Shown piece by piece: positions 7,423 to 17,171 of a DNA stretch of 64,000 nucleotides. The notes under the pieces were generated by a model that saw nothing but the letters and a program-made list of their open reading frames with translations, ran no database searches and had not been told where the DNA came from. This DNA is from an uncultured Lachnospiraceae bacterium (GTDB lineage Bacteria; Bacillota; Clostridia; Lachnospirales; Lachnospiraceae). Numbering within the stretch: position 1 is the stretch's first letter; each line of letters begins with the position of its first letter. The stretch spans positions 1 to 64,000 of the forward strand of contig CAJUNR010000003.1 in the NCBI GenBank assembly GCA_910587765.1, given 5' to 3'. The position numbers and the translations under genes are program-made.

Positions 7423-9090
7423 ATGAGAAGTGATGCAGTTACCAAGGGGATGCAGCAGGCGCCCCACCGTTCCCTGTTCAACGCGCTGGGACTGACGGAA
7501 GAAGAGCTGAGCCGTCCGCTGGTCGGTATCGTCAGCTCCTACAACGAGATCGTGCCGGGCCATATGAATCTGGACAAAATCGTACAGGCGGTGAAGACGG
7601 GCGTCTCCATGGCGGGCGGTACGCCGATCGTGTTTCCGGCCATCGCCGTCTGCGACGGGATCGCCATGGGACACATCGGTATGAAATATTCTCTGGTAAC
7701 CAGAGATCTGATCGCGGATTCGACGGAGGCCATGGCCATGGCGCACCAGTTTGACGCGCTCGTTATGGTGCCCAACTGCGACAAGAACGTTCCGGGGCTT
7801 TTGATGGCGGCGGCGAGGGTCAATATTCCCACCGTATTCGTCAGCGGCGGTCCCATGCTGGCCGGACATGTGAAGGGGGAGAAGAGAAGCCTCTCCAGCA
7901 TGTTTGAGGCGGTAGGCTCTTATGCGGCCGGCTCGATGACGGAAGAAGACGTGAGAGAATTTGAAAATAAAGTATGCCCCACCTGCGGTTCCTGTTCCGG
8001 CATGTATACGGCCAACAGCATGAACTGCCTGACGGAAGCGCTCGGCATGGGGCTTGGGGGCAACGGCACGATTCCGGCGGTCTACTCCGAGCGGATCAAG
8101 CTGGCGAAGAAAGCCGGCATGCAGGTGATGGAGATGCTGAAGAAAAATATCCGCCCCCGCGATATCATGACGGAGAAGGCGTTTATGAACGCGCTCACCG
8201 TGGATATGGCGCTGGGCTGCTCGACCAACAGCATGCTTCATCTTCCCGCCATTGCTCACGAGGCGGGCGTGGAACTGAACGTGGATATCGCCAATGAAGT
8301 GAGCGCGAGGACGCCGAACCTCTGTCATCTGGCTCCGGCCGGCCCCACTTACATGGAAGATCTGAATGAGGCGGGCGGCGTCTATGCGGTGATGAACGAG
8401 CTGTCGAAGAAGGAACTTCTGAATCTGGACTGCATGACCGTGACCGGCAGGACGGTGGGAGAGAACATTGCCTCCTGCTTCAACCGCAATCCGGAGGTCA
8501 TCCGTCCGGTGGACAATCCTTACAGCACAACCGGAGGCATCGCGATTCTGAAGGGCAATCTGGCGCCGGACAGCGGTGTGGTGAAACGTTCCGCGGTCGC
8601 TCCCGAGATGCTGGTGCACGAAGGACCGGCGCGCGTTTTCGACTGTGAGGAGGACGCGATCGAAGCCATTAAAGGCGGAAGGATCGTGGCGGGAGATGTG
8701 GTCGTGATCCGCTACGAAGGACCCAAGGGCGGTCCCGGCATGAGAGAGATGCTGAACCCCACCTCGGCCATCGCGGGCATGGGGCTTGGCTCGTCCGTCG
8801 CCCTGATCACGGACGGACGGTTCAGCGGAGCGAGCAGAGGCGCGTCCATCGGGCATGTGTCGCCGGAGGCGGCGGTGGGCGGTCCCATCGCGTTGGTAGA
8901 GGAAGGAGATCTCATCAGGATCAATATCCCGGAGAACAGGCTGGATGTGGATATTTCCGCTGAGGAGATGGAGAGAAGACGGGAAAAATGGCAGCCGAGA
9001 GAACCCGAGGTGACGACGGGATATCTGGCGCGGTATGCGTCGATGGTGACTTCCGGGAACCGGGGCGCGATTCTGGAAATTCAGCGATAA
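7423..9090 (+). CDS. ilvD: Dihydroxy-acid dehydratase
   Basis: 555 residues, full length. It dehydrates 2,3-dihydroxy-isovalerate and its methyl homologue in valine and isoleucine synthesis and needs an iron-sulfur cluster. Cluster and metal motifs are present: PNCDKNVPG (about 114-122), CPTCGSCSGMYTANSMNC (about 185-202) and the C-terminal DGRFSGASRG. AGGAGG precedes the ATG. It lies 79 bases after leuB and 71 before ilvB, consistent with one operon. Confidence 0.97.
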   Translation: MRSDAVTKGMQQAPHRSLFNALGLTEEELSRPLVGIVSSYNEIVPGHMNLDKIVQAVKTGVSMAGGTPIVFPAIAVCDGIAMGHIGMKYSLVTRDLIADSTEAMAMAHQFDALVMVPNCDKNVPGLLMAAARVNIPTVFVSGGPMLAGHVKGEKRSLSSMFEAVGSYAAGSMTEEDVREFENKVCPTCGSCSGMYTANSMNCLTEALGMGLGGNGTIPAVYSERIKLAKKAGMQVMEMLKKNIRPRDIMTEKAFMNALTVDMALGCSTNSMLHLPAIAHEAGVELNVDIANEVSARTPNLCHLAPAGPTYMEDLNEAGGVYAVMNELSKKELLNLDCMTVTGRTVGENIASCFNRNPEVIRPVDNPYSTTGGIAILKGNLAPDSGVVKRSAVAPEMLVHEGPARVFDCEEDAIEAIKGGRIVAGDVVVIRYEGPKGGPGMREMLNPTSAIAGMGLGSSVALITDGRFSGASRGASIGHVSPEAAVGGPIALVEEGDLIRINIPENRLDVDISAEEMERRREKWQPREPEVTTGYLARYASMVTSGNRGAILEIQR

Positions 9091-9161
9091 AGCGCGTACG
9101 GCTGTGCGGTCCGCCGTCAGCCGCCGCAGAAATACGGAATATTTTATGATAAGAGGAGAGA

Positions 9162-10838
9162 ATGATGATTTTATCTGGAGCGGAGATCGTGATTGCCTGC
9201 CTGAAAGAACAGGGAGTAGACACCGTATTCGGTTATCCGGGCGGCGCGATCCTGAATATTTACGATGCATTATATAAACACGAAGAAATTACCCATATAC
9301 TGACTTCTCATGAGCAGGGGGCGTCCCACGCGGCGGACGGGTATGCAAGAGCGACCGGCAGGGTCGGCGTATGCTTCGCCACCTCCGGACCGGGCGCGAC
9401 CAATCTGGTGACCGGTATCGCAACGGCCTACATGGATTCGATTCCGATCGTTGCCATCACCTGCAACGTGGGAACGTCCCTTCTCGGCAAGGACAGTTTC
9501 CAGGAAGTGGACATTGCGGGAATCACAATTCCGGTAACCAAGCATAATTTTATTGTAAAAGATGTCAAAGAGCTGGCCGGCGTAATCCGGCGCGCGTTTA
9601 AGATCGCGCGATCCGGGCGTCCGGGACCGGTGCTCATTGACGTGACCAAAGACGTGACGGCCAATGAGACGGAGTATACGCCGGAGACGCCGGAGCCGGT
9701 CCTTCCGGACTGCGCCACGATCAGGGAGGAAGACCTTCAGGAGGCGGTCCGGCTGGTGAATGAGGCGAAGAAGCCAATGATCTTCGTGGGCGGCGGCGCC
9801 ATCGCCGCCAATGCTTCCGAGGAGCTGCTGGAGTTTGCGGAGAAGCTGGACGCGCCGGTGTGCGACACGTTGATGGGAAAAGGCGCGTTTAACGGAGAGC
9901 ATCCGCTGTACGCGGGCATGCTGGGCATGCACGGGACCAAATACGCGAATTTCGGCGTGGCGCAGTGCGACCTTCTGGTGACGATCGGCTCGCGTTTCAG
10001 CGACCGGGTGTTCGGCGACGCCTCCCGTTTTGCCGGCCGTGCAAAGATTCTGCAGATTGATGTGGATCCGGCGGAGATCAACAAGAACATCATGGTTTCG
10101 GCCAGCATCATCGGAGACGTGAAGGAAGTGTTAAAACGGCTGAACCCGCTTCTGGATCAGAAAGAACACAGGGAGTGGCGCGCGTTTATCGACGATCTGA
10201 AAGTCCGCTTCCCGCTGAAATACAACGGAGAAGGACTGACCGGTCCTTATATCGTGGAGGAGATTTATAAAGCGACCAAAGGCGACGCGATTATCTGTAC
10301 CGAGGTCGGCCAGCACCAGATGTGGGCGGCGCAGTATTATAAATACAGCCGTCCCCGTACCTTCTTGAGTTCCGGCGGCCTCGGGACCATGGGCTACGGA
10401 CTGGGCGCTTCTCTGGGCGCCAAGGTGGCCATGCCGGACCGGCGCGTGATCAACATCGCCGGAGACGGATGCTTCCGGATGAACATGAACGAACTGGCTA
10501 CCGCCTCCCGCTACAACATTCCGATCATCGAAGTGGTGGTCAACAACCATGTGCTGGGAATGGTGCGCCAGTGGCAGAATCTGTTCTACGGGGGACGCTA
10601 CTCGGCAACCGTGCTCAACGACAAGGTGGATTTCGTCAAAGTCGCGGAGGCGCTCGGGTGCAAAGGAATCCGCGTGACCAGAAAAGAGGAATTTGCCCCC
10701 GCGCTTCAGGAGGCGTTTGCGTGCGGCGGTCCCGTGCTTCTGGACTGCCGGATTGACAGCGACGACAAGGTATTTCCGATGGTGTCCCCGGGAGCGCCCA
10801 TCGAGAATGCATTCGACCAGGACGATCTGGCGGATTAA
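9162..10838 (+). CDS. ilvB: Acetolactate synthase large subunit
   Basis: 558 residues (the start could equally be the ATG at 9165; AGAGGAGA serves both). A thiamine-diphosphate enzyme that condenses pyruvate, or pyruvate with 2-oxobutyrate, at the first shared step of branched-chain synthesis. The N-terminal pyrimidine domain shows FGYPGGAILNIYDAL and the catalytic Glu in SHEQGA; the C-terminal domain has the TPP motif GDGCFRMNMNELA...VVNN. No small regulatory subunit (ilvN) follows, so it must be elsewhere or absent. Confidence 0.95.
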   Translation: MMILSGAEIVIACLKEQGVDTVFGYPGGAILNIYDALYKHEEITHILTSHEQGASHAADGYARATGRVGVCFATSGPGATNLVTGIATAYMDSIPIVAITCNVGTSLLGKDSFQEVDIAGITIPVTKHNFIVKDVKELAGVIRRAFKIARSGRPGPVLIDVTKDVTANETEYTPETPEPVLPDCATIREEDLQEAVRLVNEAKKPMIFVGGGAIAANASEELLEFAEKLDAPVCDTLMGKGAFNGEHPLYAGMLGMHGTKYANFGVAQCDLLVTIGSRFSDRVFGDASRFAGRAKILQIDVDPAEINKNIMVSASIIGDVKEVLKRLNPLLDQKEHREWRAFIDDLKVRFPLKYNGEGLTGPYIVEEIYKATKGDAIICTEVGQHQMWAAQYYKYSRPRTFLSSGGLGTMGYGLGASLGAKVAMPDRRVINIAGDGCFRMNMNELATASRYNIPIIEVVVNNHVLGMVRQWQNLFYGGRYSATVLNDKVDFVKVAEALGCKGIRVTRKEEFAPALQEAFACGGPVLLDCRIDSDDKVFPMVSPGAPIENAFDQDDLAD

Positions 10839-10871
10839 GCCATATACAACGGTTTTTTGTCAGTTTCAATA

Positions 10872-10901
10872 TTGACTTTGGGAGAAAAGCTGTACTATAA
10901 T
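10872..10901 (+). promoter_or_regulatory. Strong promoter for serC-serA-DUF1015
   Basis: TTGACT (10872-10877), an 18-base spacer and a consensus TATAAT (10896-10901). It lies 34 bases after the ilvB stop and about 160 before serC. Confidence 0.8.
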
Positions 10902-10909
10902 ACTAAAAA

Positions 10910-11036
10910 ACAGAGGGCAGAAATGTATTACTGGGGGATGTTGCAGGAAGTTCATTTCCGGAACTTGACAATACTTGATGGAACAGATTCAAGCGCTGCG
11001 GGTGATTAGGAAGGGCGAAGTGCAGCATCCCTCTGT
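10910..11036 (+). promoter_or_regulatory. Foldable leader RNA upstream of serC (possible riboswitch)
   Basis: The leader begins near the predicted transcript start. ACAGAG (10910-10915) can pair with CTCTGT (11031-11036), and GGATGTTGCA (10936-10945) with TGCAGCATCC (11021-11030, ten pairs with one G-U). Inside are a hairpin AAGTTC/GAACTT and a hairpin CTTGA/TCAAG, so the whole folds as a closed multi-branched element that ends about 25 bases before the serC start. There is no T-box sequence and no terminator. I do not recognise the class. Confidence 0.45.
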
Positions 11037-11061
11037 GTGTTATGGAAAAGAGGATGAGATT

Positions 11062-12144
11062 ATGAAAAGAGTTTATAATTTTTCTGCGGGGCCTGCGGTG
11101 CTGCCTGAGGAAGTGCTCAGGGAGATCGCCGATGAGATGCTGGACTATCGGGGGACCGGTATGTCCGTGATGGAGATGAGCCATCGCTCAAAGCCCTTTG
11201 ACGAGATCATACAGACGGCGGAGAAGGATTTTCGGGAGCTTTTAAAAGTTCCGGACAACTATAAGGTACTGTTTCTGCAGGGAGGAGCCCATCTGCAGTT
11301 TTCCGCGGTGCCCATGAATCTTATGAAAAACCGGGTAGCGGATTATATCGTGACCGGGCAGTGGGCGAAACGGGCGTATGAGGAGGCGAAGAAGTACGGA
11401 ACGGCCAATAAGATCGCTTCGAGCGAAGATCGGACGTATTCCTATATTCCGGACTGCTCGGACCTTCCGGTTAGCGAAAATGCGGATTATGTCTATATCT
11501 GTGAGAACAACACGATCTACGGGACCAGATTTCAGACGCTTCCCGACACCAAGGGGAAGGATCTGGTGGCGGACGTTTCCTCCTGCTTTCTGTCGGAGCC
11601 GGCGGATGTGTCGAAATATGCGGTGATGTACGGCGGCGTTCAGAAGAATATCGGGCCGGCAGGTATGGTGATCGCGGTGGTCAGGGAAGATCTGATCACG
11701 GACGACGTGCTGCCGGGGACGCCGACGATCATGAAATACAAGACCCAGGCGGACGCGGGGTCTCTCTACAACACGCCCAACTGCTTCTGTATCTATACCT
11801 GCGGCAAGGTGTTTCAGTGGTTGAAGAGGATGGGCGGCCTGGAGGTGATGAAGCAGAAAAATGAAGCGAAGGCGGCCATTCTCTACCGTTATCTGGACAG
11901 CAGCACGCTGTTCAAAGGGACCGTCCGGAAAGAAGACCGTTCGCTGATGAACGTTCCCTTCGTGACCGGTGAGAAAGAGCTGGACGCGAAATTTGTCAAA
12001 GAGGCGGACGCGGCAGGCCTGGTAGGGCTCAAAGGGCACCGAAGCGTGGGCGGAATGCGCGCCAGCATCTATAATGCGATGCCAAAGGAGGGCGTGGAAG
12101 CGCTCGTTACATTTATGAAAAAATTTGAAGAGGAGAACAAGTAG
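11062..12144 (+). CDS. serC: Phosphoserine aminotransferase
   Basis: 360 residues from the ATG at 11062 (AGAGGATGAG ahead); MKRVYNFSAGPAVLPEEVL is the classic SerC start. A PLP enzyme that transaminates 3-phosphohydroxypyruvate with glutamate. GGAHLQF and the PLP-lysine segment (MYGGVQKNIGPAGM, about 190-203) are visible, and the C-terminal VGGMRASIYNAMP lines the phosphate pocket. It is first in a tight operon with serA and a DUF1015 gene, behind the leader described above. Confidence 0.97.
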   Translation: MKRVYNFSAGPAVLPEEVLREIADEMLDYRGTGMSVMEMSHRSKPFDEIIQTAEKDFRELLKVPDNYKVLFLQGGAHLQFSAVPMNLMKNRVADYIVTGQWAKRAYEEAKKYGTANKIASSEDRTYSYIPDCSDLPVSENADYVYICENNTIYGTRFQTLPDTKGKDLVADVSSCFLSEPADVSKYAVMYGGVQKNIGPAGMVIAVVREDLITDDVLPGTPTIMKYKTQADAGSLYNTPNCFCIYTCGKVFQWLKRMGGLEVMKQKNEAKAAILYRYLDSSTLFKGTVRKEDRSLMNVPFVTGEKELDAKFVKEADAAGLVGLKGHRSVGGMRASIYNAMPKEGVEALVTFMKKFEEENK

Positions 12145-12148
12145 AAGT

Positions 12149-13312
12149 ATGTATCAGTATCATTGTCTGAACCCGATCGCAGAGGTTGGACTGAAGAAAT
12201 TCGACGGCAATTATGCCAGGACAGATAATATCGCGGATGCGGACGCGGTGCTGGTGCGGAGTGCAGCGATGCACGACATGGAGCTTCCGGAGAATGTATG
12301 CGTCATCGGAAGAGCCGGGGCAGGTGTCAACAATATTCCCCTTGGAAAATGCTCCGAGCAGGGAATCGCCGTTTTCAATACTCCGGGCGCCAATGCCAAC
12401 GGAGTGAAAGAGCTCGTACTGGCGGGGATGCTTCTGGCTTCCCGGGATATTATCGGAGGGCTTTACTGGGTACGCTCCGAACGTCAGAACGAGGAACTCG
12501 CGCAGCTTGCGGAGAAACAGAAGAAAGCGTTCGCGGGCCATGAGATTATGGGAAAGAAACTTGGCGTTATCGGACTGGGCGCCATCGGGATTCTGGTGGC
12601 CAACGCGGCGGCGGCGCTGGGCATGGAAGTGTACGGCTACGATCCGTATATCTCCGTCAACGCCGCATGGAATCTTTCCAGAGATGTGAAACATATCACG
12701 GACGTGAACGATATCTATCGGGAATGCGATTATATCACGATTCACGTTCCCCTGATGGAGAGTACGAAAGGAATGATCGGTTCTTCGGCCATCGCGCTGA
12801 TGAAGAACAGCGCGGTGATCATGAATTTTGCCAGAGGACCGCTGGTGGATACGAAGGCCATCGTGGAGGCGCTGCGCACGAACCGGATTTACAAATACGT
12901 GACGGACTTCCCCACTTCGGATATCGCTTCCCTGAAAAATGCGATCGTGATTCCTCATCTGGGAGCTTCCACGGAGGAATCCGAAGATAACTGTGCGATC
13001 ATGGCCGTGCAGGAGATCAGAGACTATCTGGAAAACGGGAACATTCACAATTCTGTGAATTATCCGAACTGTGACATGGGCGTCTGCAAATATGCCATGC
13101 GTGTCACGATCATCCACCGGAACATACCGAACATGCTGACCAAATTTACGGCTACGTTCGGCGATCTGGGTATCAATATCGAGAGAATGAGCAACGAGAC
13201 AAAAGGCGAGTATGGTTATGTGATCATGGATCTGGCCAACATAGCAGATGAAGCTTCGATCGATACCATACGAAAGATTAAAGGCGTTCTGAAAGTAAGG
13301 GTGATGAGATAA
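12149..13312 (+). CDS. serA: D-3-phosphoglycerate dehydrogenase
   Basis: 387 residues from the ATG at 12149, four bases after the serC stop. It oxidises 3-phosphoglycerate to 3-phosphohydroxypyruvate, the first step of serine synthesis. The Rossmann motif GVIGLGAIGILVANAAAALG (about 145-164) and catalytic His in HLGASTEESEDN are present. A C-terminal ACT domain (about 320-387, starting VTIIHRNIPNML) suggests feedback control by serine. The short N-terminal part is typical of clostridial enzymes of this type. Confidence 0.95.
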   Translation: MYQYHCLNPIAEVGLKKFDGNYARTDNIADADAVLVRSAAMHDMELPENVCVIGRAGAGVNNIPLGKCSEQGIAVFNTPGANANGVKELVLAGMLLASRDIIGGLYWVRSERQNEELAQLAEKQKKAFAGHEIMGKKLGVIGLGAIGILVANAAAALGMEVYGYDPYISVNAAWNLSRDVKHITDVNDIYRECDYITIHVPLMESTKGMIGSSAIALMKNSAVIMNFARGPLVDTKAIVEALRTNRIYKYVTDFPTSDIASLKNAIVIPHLGASTEESEDNCAIMAVQEIRDYLENGNIHNSVNYPNCDMGVCKYAMRVTIIHRNIPNMLTKFTATFGDLGINIERMSNETKGEYGYVIMDLANIADEASIDTIRKIKGVLKVRVMR

Positions 13313-13313
13313 T

Positions 13314-14546
13314 ATGGCAGTCGTAAAGCCGTTCTGCTGTGTTCATCCGGCCAGAGGGCTGGAGCGGGAGATTGCAGCTCTTCCTTACGATGTGTACAGC
13401 AGAGAAGAAGCAAGACGTGCGGTGGAGGGAAAACCTCTGTCTTTTTTGAACATTGACCGTCCGGAGACGCTGTTTGCTCCGGAACAGGATATGTATGCGC
13501 AGGAGGTCTACGAGGCGGCGAGAGAACGCCTGCAGAGAATGCAGGAGGACGGCTCTTTTATCAAAGATGAGTCGCCGGTCTATTATATTTATGAACTGAC
13601 GATGGACGGACGGTCCCAGACCGGTATTGTGGGCTGTGCCTCCATCGACGACTATGAACAGCAGGTGATCCGCAGGCATGAGAATACCCGGGCGGAGAAG
13701 GAGGAGGACCGCATCCGTCATGTGGACGCATGCGGCGCCCAGACAGGGCCGATCTTTCTTGCCTATCGTTCCCACGGGCAAATTCGGAAGATTGTAGAGA
13801 CGGTTAAGGCATCCGAGCCGGAATTCTGCTTTGAGACCGAGGACCACATCCGCCATGCGGGATGGAAAGTGAGCGAAGAAAGCGTTCAGAGAGAACTGGA
13901 GCTGGCTTTCCGGCAGGTGGGAAACGTCTATATCGCCGACGGGCATCACCGGACTGCGTCGGCCGTCAAGGTGGGGATGAAGCGCAGGGAACAGTTCCCC
14001 GGTTACAGCGGAGCGGAAGAGTTTAATTATTTTCTGTCGGTGCTGTTTCCGGACGATGAGCTGACGATTATGGATTACAACCGTGTCGTGAAGGATTTGA
14101 ACGGATTGTCCATGGAACGTTTTCTGGGAGCGGTGTCCGAACGGTTTGACACTTTTCTCCTGGACGGTCCGGAAAAACCGCGGAAGAAGGGGCAGATCGT
14201 TATGTATCTGCACGGATACTGGTTCCGGCTGACCATGCGCCCGGAGTACATAAGACAGGACCCGGTGGAAGGACTGGATGTGGCGTATCTGCAGAGAGAA
14301 CTTCTGGGTCCGGTTCTCGGAATCGGGGATCCGCGGACGGACAAACGAATCGATTTTGTCGGCGGGATTCGCGGAATCGAGGAACTGAAACGCCGTGCGG
14401 ACGGCGACATGGAGGTGGCTTTTGCCATGTATCCCACGTCGATCGAGGAACTGTTTACGGTGGCGGATGCGGGGCTTCTGATGCCGCCCAAATCCACATG
14501 GTTTGAACCGAAGCTTTTAAGCGGACTGTTTATACATGAGATCTAA
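13314..14546 (+). CDS. DUF1015 family protein
   Basis: A 410-residue protein of the DUF1015 family, which often follows serC and serA in clostridia. Its ATG lies one base after the serA stop, so it is translated with that operon. Conserved-looking segments are FLNIDRPE, GIVGCASIDDYE, the ADGHHRTASA motif (about 212-221) and the C-terminal MPPKSTWFEPKLLSGLF. Biochemical activity is unknown to me; the location suggests a role linked to serine or phosphoserine. The last codons carry a 24-base sequence repeated at 25277-25300. Confidence 0.9.
   Translation: MAVVKPFCCVHPARGLEREIAALPYDVYSREEARRAVEGKPLSFLNIDRPETLFAPEQDMYAQEVYEAARERLQRMQEDGSFIKDESPVYYIYELTMDGRSQTGIVGCASIDDYEQQVIRRHENTRAEKEEDRIRHVDACGAQTGPIFLAYRSHGQIRKIVETVKASEPEFCFETEDHIRHAGWKVSEESVQRELELAFRQVGNVYIADGHHRTASAVKVGMKRREQFPGYSGAEEFNYFLSVLFPDDELTIMDYNRVVKDLNGLSMERFLGAVSERFDTFLLDGPEKPRKKGQIVMYLHGYWFRLTMRPEYIRQDPVEGLDVAYLQRELLGPVLGIGDPRTDKRIDFVGGIRGIEELKRRADGDMEVAFAMYPTSIEELFTVADAGLLMPPKSTWFEPKLLSGLFIHEI
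14515..14538 (+). repeat. 24-base direct repeat, left copy
   Basis: TTTTAAGCGGACTGTTTATA plus CATG, at the 3' end of the DUF1015 gene. It recurs with one mismatch at 25277-25300, on the far side of the restriction block and the surface-protein gene. Confidence 0.6.
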
Positions 14547-14556
14547 GCAGACAGAT

Positions 14557-14602
14557 CCCCCGCGGGAATCCAGGAGAACGGGTTTCCGCGGGAGTTATTT
14601 TT
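14557..14602 (+). terminator. Rho-independent terminator of the serC operon
   Basis: CCCGCGGGAA pairs with TTTCCGCGGG around a 15-base loop, followed by TTATTTTTCTT. Very similar CCCGCGGGAATC hairpins occur at 25231 and 26706. Confidence 0.8.
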
Positions 14603-14650
14603 CTTACCTGAATTTACGAGCAGCCGCCCGGTTCTGCCATTCCCGTCTGG

Positions 14651-14686
14651 AAAAAAGTGGTAAGGCAAAACTCTATCATACCACTT
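14651..14686 (-). terminator. Terminator of the restriction-modification operon
   Basis: On the minus strand AAGTGGT pairs with ACCACTT, followed by TTTTTT, 22 bases past the last methyltransferase stop. Confidence 0.7.
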
Positions 14687-14707
14687 CCATTATCAATAAA
14701 TTACTAT

Positions 14708-15847
14708 TTACGTCCATTCGCAGGATAAAAATTCCCCACCGCCGTTCCATTCTAGTGCTGAAGATACTCCTCCTCTTTCTCCATTACATACTTTTTTTAA
14801 TCTTTCTGAAGCATATTTATATACCTTTTTGTTTAATTCAATTCCAATATAGTCTCTTCCAAATTTGTGAGCGACTGCTGCCGTTGTGCCGGAACCCATA
14901 AAGCAATCTAACACCAAATCGTTTTCATTTGTAGCTATTTGCATAATTCTATATATTAGTTGCTCTGGCTTCGGTGTATCAAATACATCTTCATCATATA
15001 TTTCTAAAGCCAAAAGTTCTTGCTTGGCATCTTTGGTTGAACCAGCAAATTCAACATTCCAAAGAGTTTCCGGCACCACACCAAGCTTTGAAACATCCAG
15101 CATTTTTTTTAATCTAGGAACTCCGTTACCATCACTTCCGAACCAAATGTTATTATTCTTAATCTCTTCTTGCATCCTCGCCTCATTGTAAATCCAACAT
15201 CTTCCTTTCGGTGGCTTATGCTCCTTGCCTGTTGGCGAAACAATAGTATAGAACTGAGATTTAACGGCATGTCCAGCTTGGACTGATAATGTAACCGATT
15301 GCCAAGACCCTCTAGTATCATTGTCCGGATTTTTATATCTATCCAATAACTTTTGAGTTGCAGGAAGTAAATTCCTTTTCTTTTTAAATTTGTTTATATC
15401 TTTTGCATATACAAGAACATACTCGTGATTGTTGGAAAATATTTTTCTATTTTCTCGTGTATTCCTTTTTTGCCAAACTATAGTAGATACAAAATTCTCT
15501 CTACCGAAAATTTCATCGCAACATACTTTTAAATATGCCATTTCGGAGTCATCAATAGATATCCATATACTTCCTTCAACACTCAAAAACTCTCTTAATT
15601 CTAGGATGGTTGTGCGCATCCCTTCTAACCATTCATCATGATTCTTAGTATCTTTATAAAACTTAAAATCATCACCTCTATTATACGGTGGATCAATATA
15701 TATCAAGCTAACTTGATGCTCATATGTATCCTTAATGTCTTTTAATACCTTTTGATTGTCTCCCAGTATTAAAACATGCGGATTTAAAATCTTCTTCTCA
15801 AGAAACGATTTTTTGGCTATTCTCACTGCTAAATTCACCTTCTGCAT
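14708..15847 (-). CDS. Site-specific DNA methyltransferase, beta-class (adenine N6 likely)
   Basis: A 379-residue enzyme. Motif IV (YIDPPYNRGDDF, about 50-61) comes before the SAM-binding motif I (DCFMGSGTTAAVA, about 314-326), the order typical of beta-class methyltransferases, and DPPY points to adenine N6. QKRNTRENRKIFSNNHEYVLVY is typical of the Mod/beta group. It overlaps the upstream methyltransferase by 13 bases and is last of the four-gene restriction operon. Codon use is clearly more AT-rich than in the flanking genes, a sign of transfer. Confidence 0.9.
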   Translation of the reverse strand: MQKVNLAVRIAKKSFLEKKILNPHVLILGDNQKVLKDIKDTYEHQVSLIYIDPPYNRGDDFKFYKDTKNHDEWLEGMRTTILELREFLSVEGSIWISIDDSEMAYLKVCCDEIFGRENFVSTIVWQKRNTRENRKIFSNNHEYVLVYAKDINKFKKKRNLLPATQKLLDRYKNPDNDTRGSWQSVTLSVQAGHAVKSQFYTIVSPTGKEHKPPKGRCWIYNEARMQEEIKNNNIWFGSDGNGVPRLKKMLDVSKLGVVPETLWNVEFAGSTKDAKQELLALEIYDEDVFDTPKPEQLIYRIMQIATNENDLVLDCFMGSGTTAAVAHKFGRDYIGIELNKKVYKYASERLKKVCNGERGGVSSALEWNGGGEFLSCEWT

Positions 15848-17169
15848 ATAACTAGTCTTTCTGCTTCGTAGTTAATTTCGTAGTTGTTATCCTGCCTATT
15901 AAACCTACTATGCATAAACTGTCCCGGTGATACCACCGACACATCTTTATAATACTTCTGAGCGATATTTACAATATCTTCGATTGAAAGCAATCTCGGC
16001 GTAGCTCCACTATTTGCATCAAATGGAGAATATGAAAGCACAATTGAAGCCTGAGCTTTGCTTGCATACATAAATAAATCGTCAAATGCCTGTGGCACTT
16101 TGCTCTTAATACAAAAAGGAGATTGGTGTCTATCGTTTCGATAAATTGCTCTACTTAATCCACCTTTCCCATTAGGAAATGTAGTCGATATTTGCGGATT
16201 ATCGTGCAGGCAGATAGTCTCAAGAATATGATAATAACGGCTATAATGGTATCGCGTATAAGGCGGATCAGCATAAATAACCTCTACATCACCAGGCTGC
16301 AATCTTTTCAAAACTTCTGTATAGTCATCACAGATTATTTCAAAATCATGCGTATTTTGCGGTAATTCTACATAGTATTGCATCCATTTTTCAAATTGTT
16401 CAAAAACATCTAATTCTCTATCCGACAAGATTTTTTTTGCCAGATTCTTTTTTAAAGAACCATCTTTATTTCTTACTTTCAAGGGCTGGGCAAATTGTTT
16501 GCCAATAGTATTTACTACGTCCGTCGTAGCACCCATAAGTGCTGCCAACATTACATTCTTAACCCTTTCATTTTGTACAAAAGCATATGAAGATATTGCA
16601 TCAATATCAATAGCTTGTTTAAAAGAAAAGTACAATCCTCCATAATATCGCGTGATAATTGAATCTAAAGATTGTAAATCTATTCCCGCGGTGTTTTTAA
16701 CCATAGCAAAAGCTTTTTCAAGAGAAGGGGAAAGATCCGTTTCACTATAAGGTAAATTGTTTAAGTAGGCATACAAAGATCCTTTTTCAATAACCTCATA
16801 GATTGGTTCCAACTTCCCCGATAATAATGAGTCTCTACACTTATCCTCATAAACAAGAATAGGCTTGTAAACTATCAAGTTGGTTCTTCTTGTTTCGGAC
16901 TCTTTTATTCTGGCTATAACTCCTTTATAATCAAAATCTTTTGACAATCCAAACAAACGTGCTTCACAGTACACTTTTGAATAGTTTTGAATATCTACTG
17001 CTAATACATCATACTGTTGAAGCAAATACTCAGATACTACTCCTGAGCCACAAAACAAATCACATATTCTTCCATTTCCATGGGCAAGCTCATCTATATA
17101 TCTCTTGATTGGAGATAACATACGGGCTTTACTGCCTAGATAATGGACTGTCTTAACACTTGTATCCAT
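15835..17169 (-). CDS. Adenine-specific DNA methyltransferase, D12/alpha-class
   Basis: 444 residues. Near the N terminus, HYLGSKARML and the SAM motif ICDLFCGSGVVSEY (about 36-49) precede the catalytic motif IYADPPYTRYHYSRYY (about 304-319). Motif I before motif IV, plus the YLGSK opening, fits D12/alpha-class N6-adenine enzymes. A distal segment (SIVLSYSPFDANSG) is also typical. It starts two bases after the nuclease gene stop. Two methyltransferases of different classes suggest an asymmetric target, one enzyme per strand (inference). Confidence 0.88.
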   Translation of the reverse strand: MDTSVKTVHYLGSKARMLSPIKRYIDELAHGNGRICDLFCGSGVVSEYLLQQYDVLAVDIQNYSKVYCEARLFGLSKDFDYKGVIARIKESETRRTNLIVYKPILVYEDKCRDSLLSGKLEPIYEVIEKGSLYAYLNNLPYSETDLSPSLEKAFAMVKNTAGIDLQSLDSIITRYYGGLYFSFKQAIDIDAISSYAFVQNERVKNVMLAALMGATTDVVNTIGKQFAQPLKVRNKDGSLKKNLAKKILSDRELDVFEQFEKWMQYYVELPQNTHDFEIICDDYTEVLKRLQPGDVEVIYADPPYTRYHYSRYYHILETICLHDNPQISTTFPNGKGGLSRAIYRNDRHQSPFCIKSKVPQAFDDLFMYASKAQASIVLSYSPFDANSGATPRLLSIEDIVNIAQKYYKDVSVVSPGQFMHSRFNRQDNNYEINYEAERLVICRR

Positions 17170-17171
17170 AT

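Noticed and set aside
6682..9270. A long minus-strand frame across leuB, ilvD and the start of ilvB
   Set aside because: It overlaps three well-supported genes, has Arg/His/Pro-rich shadow composition and crosses gene boundaries.
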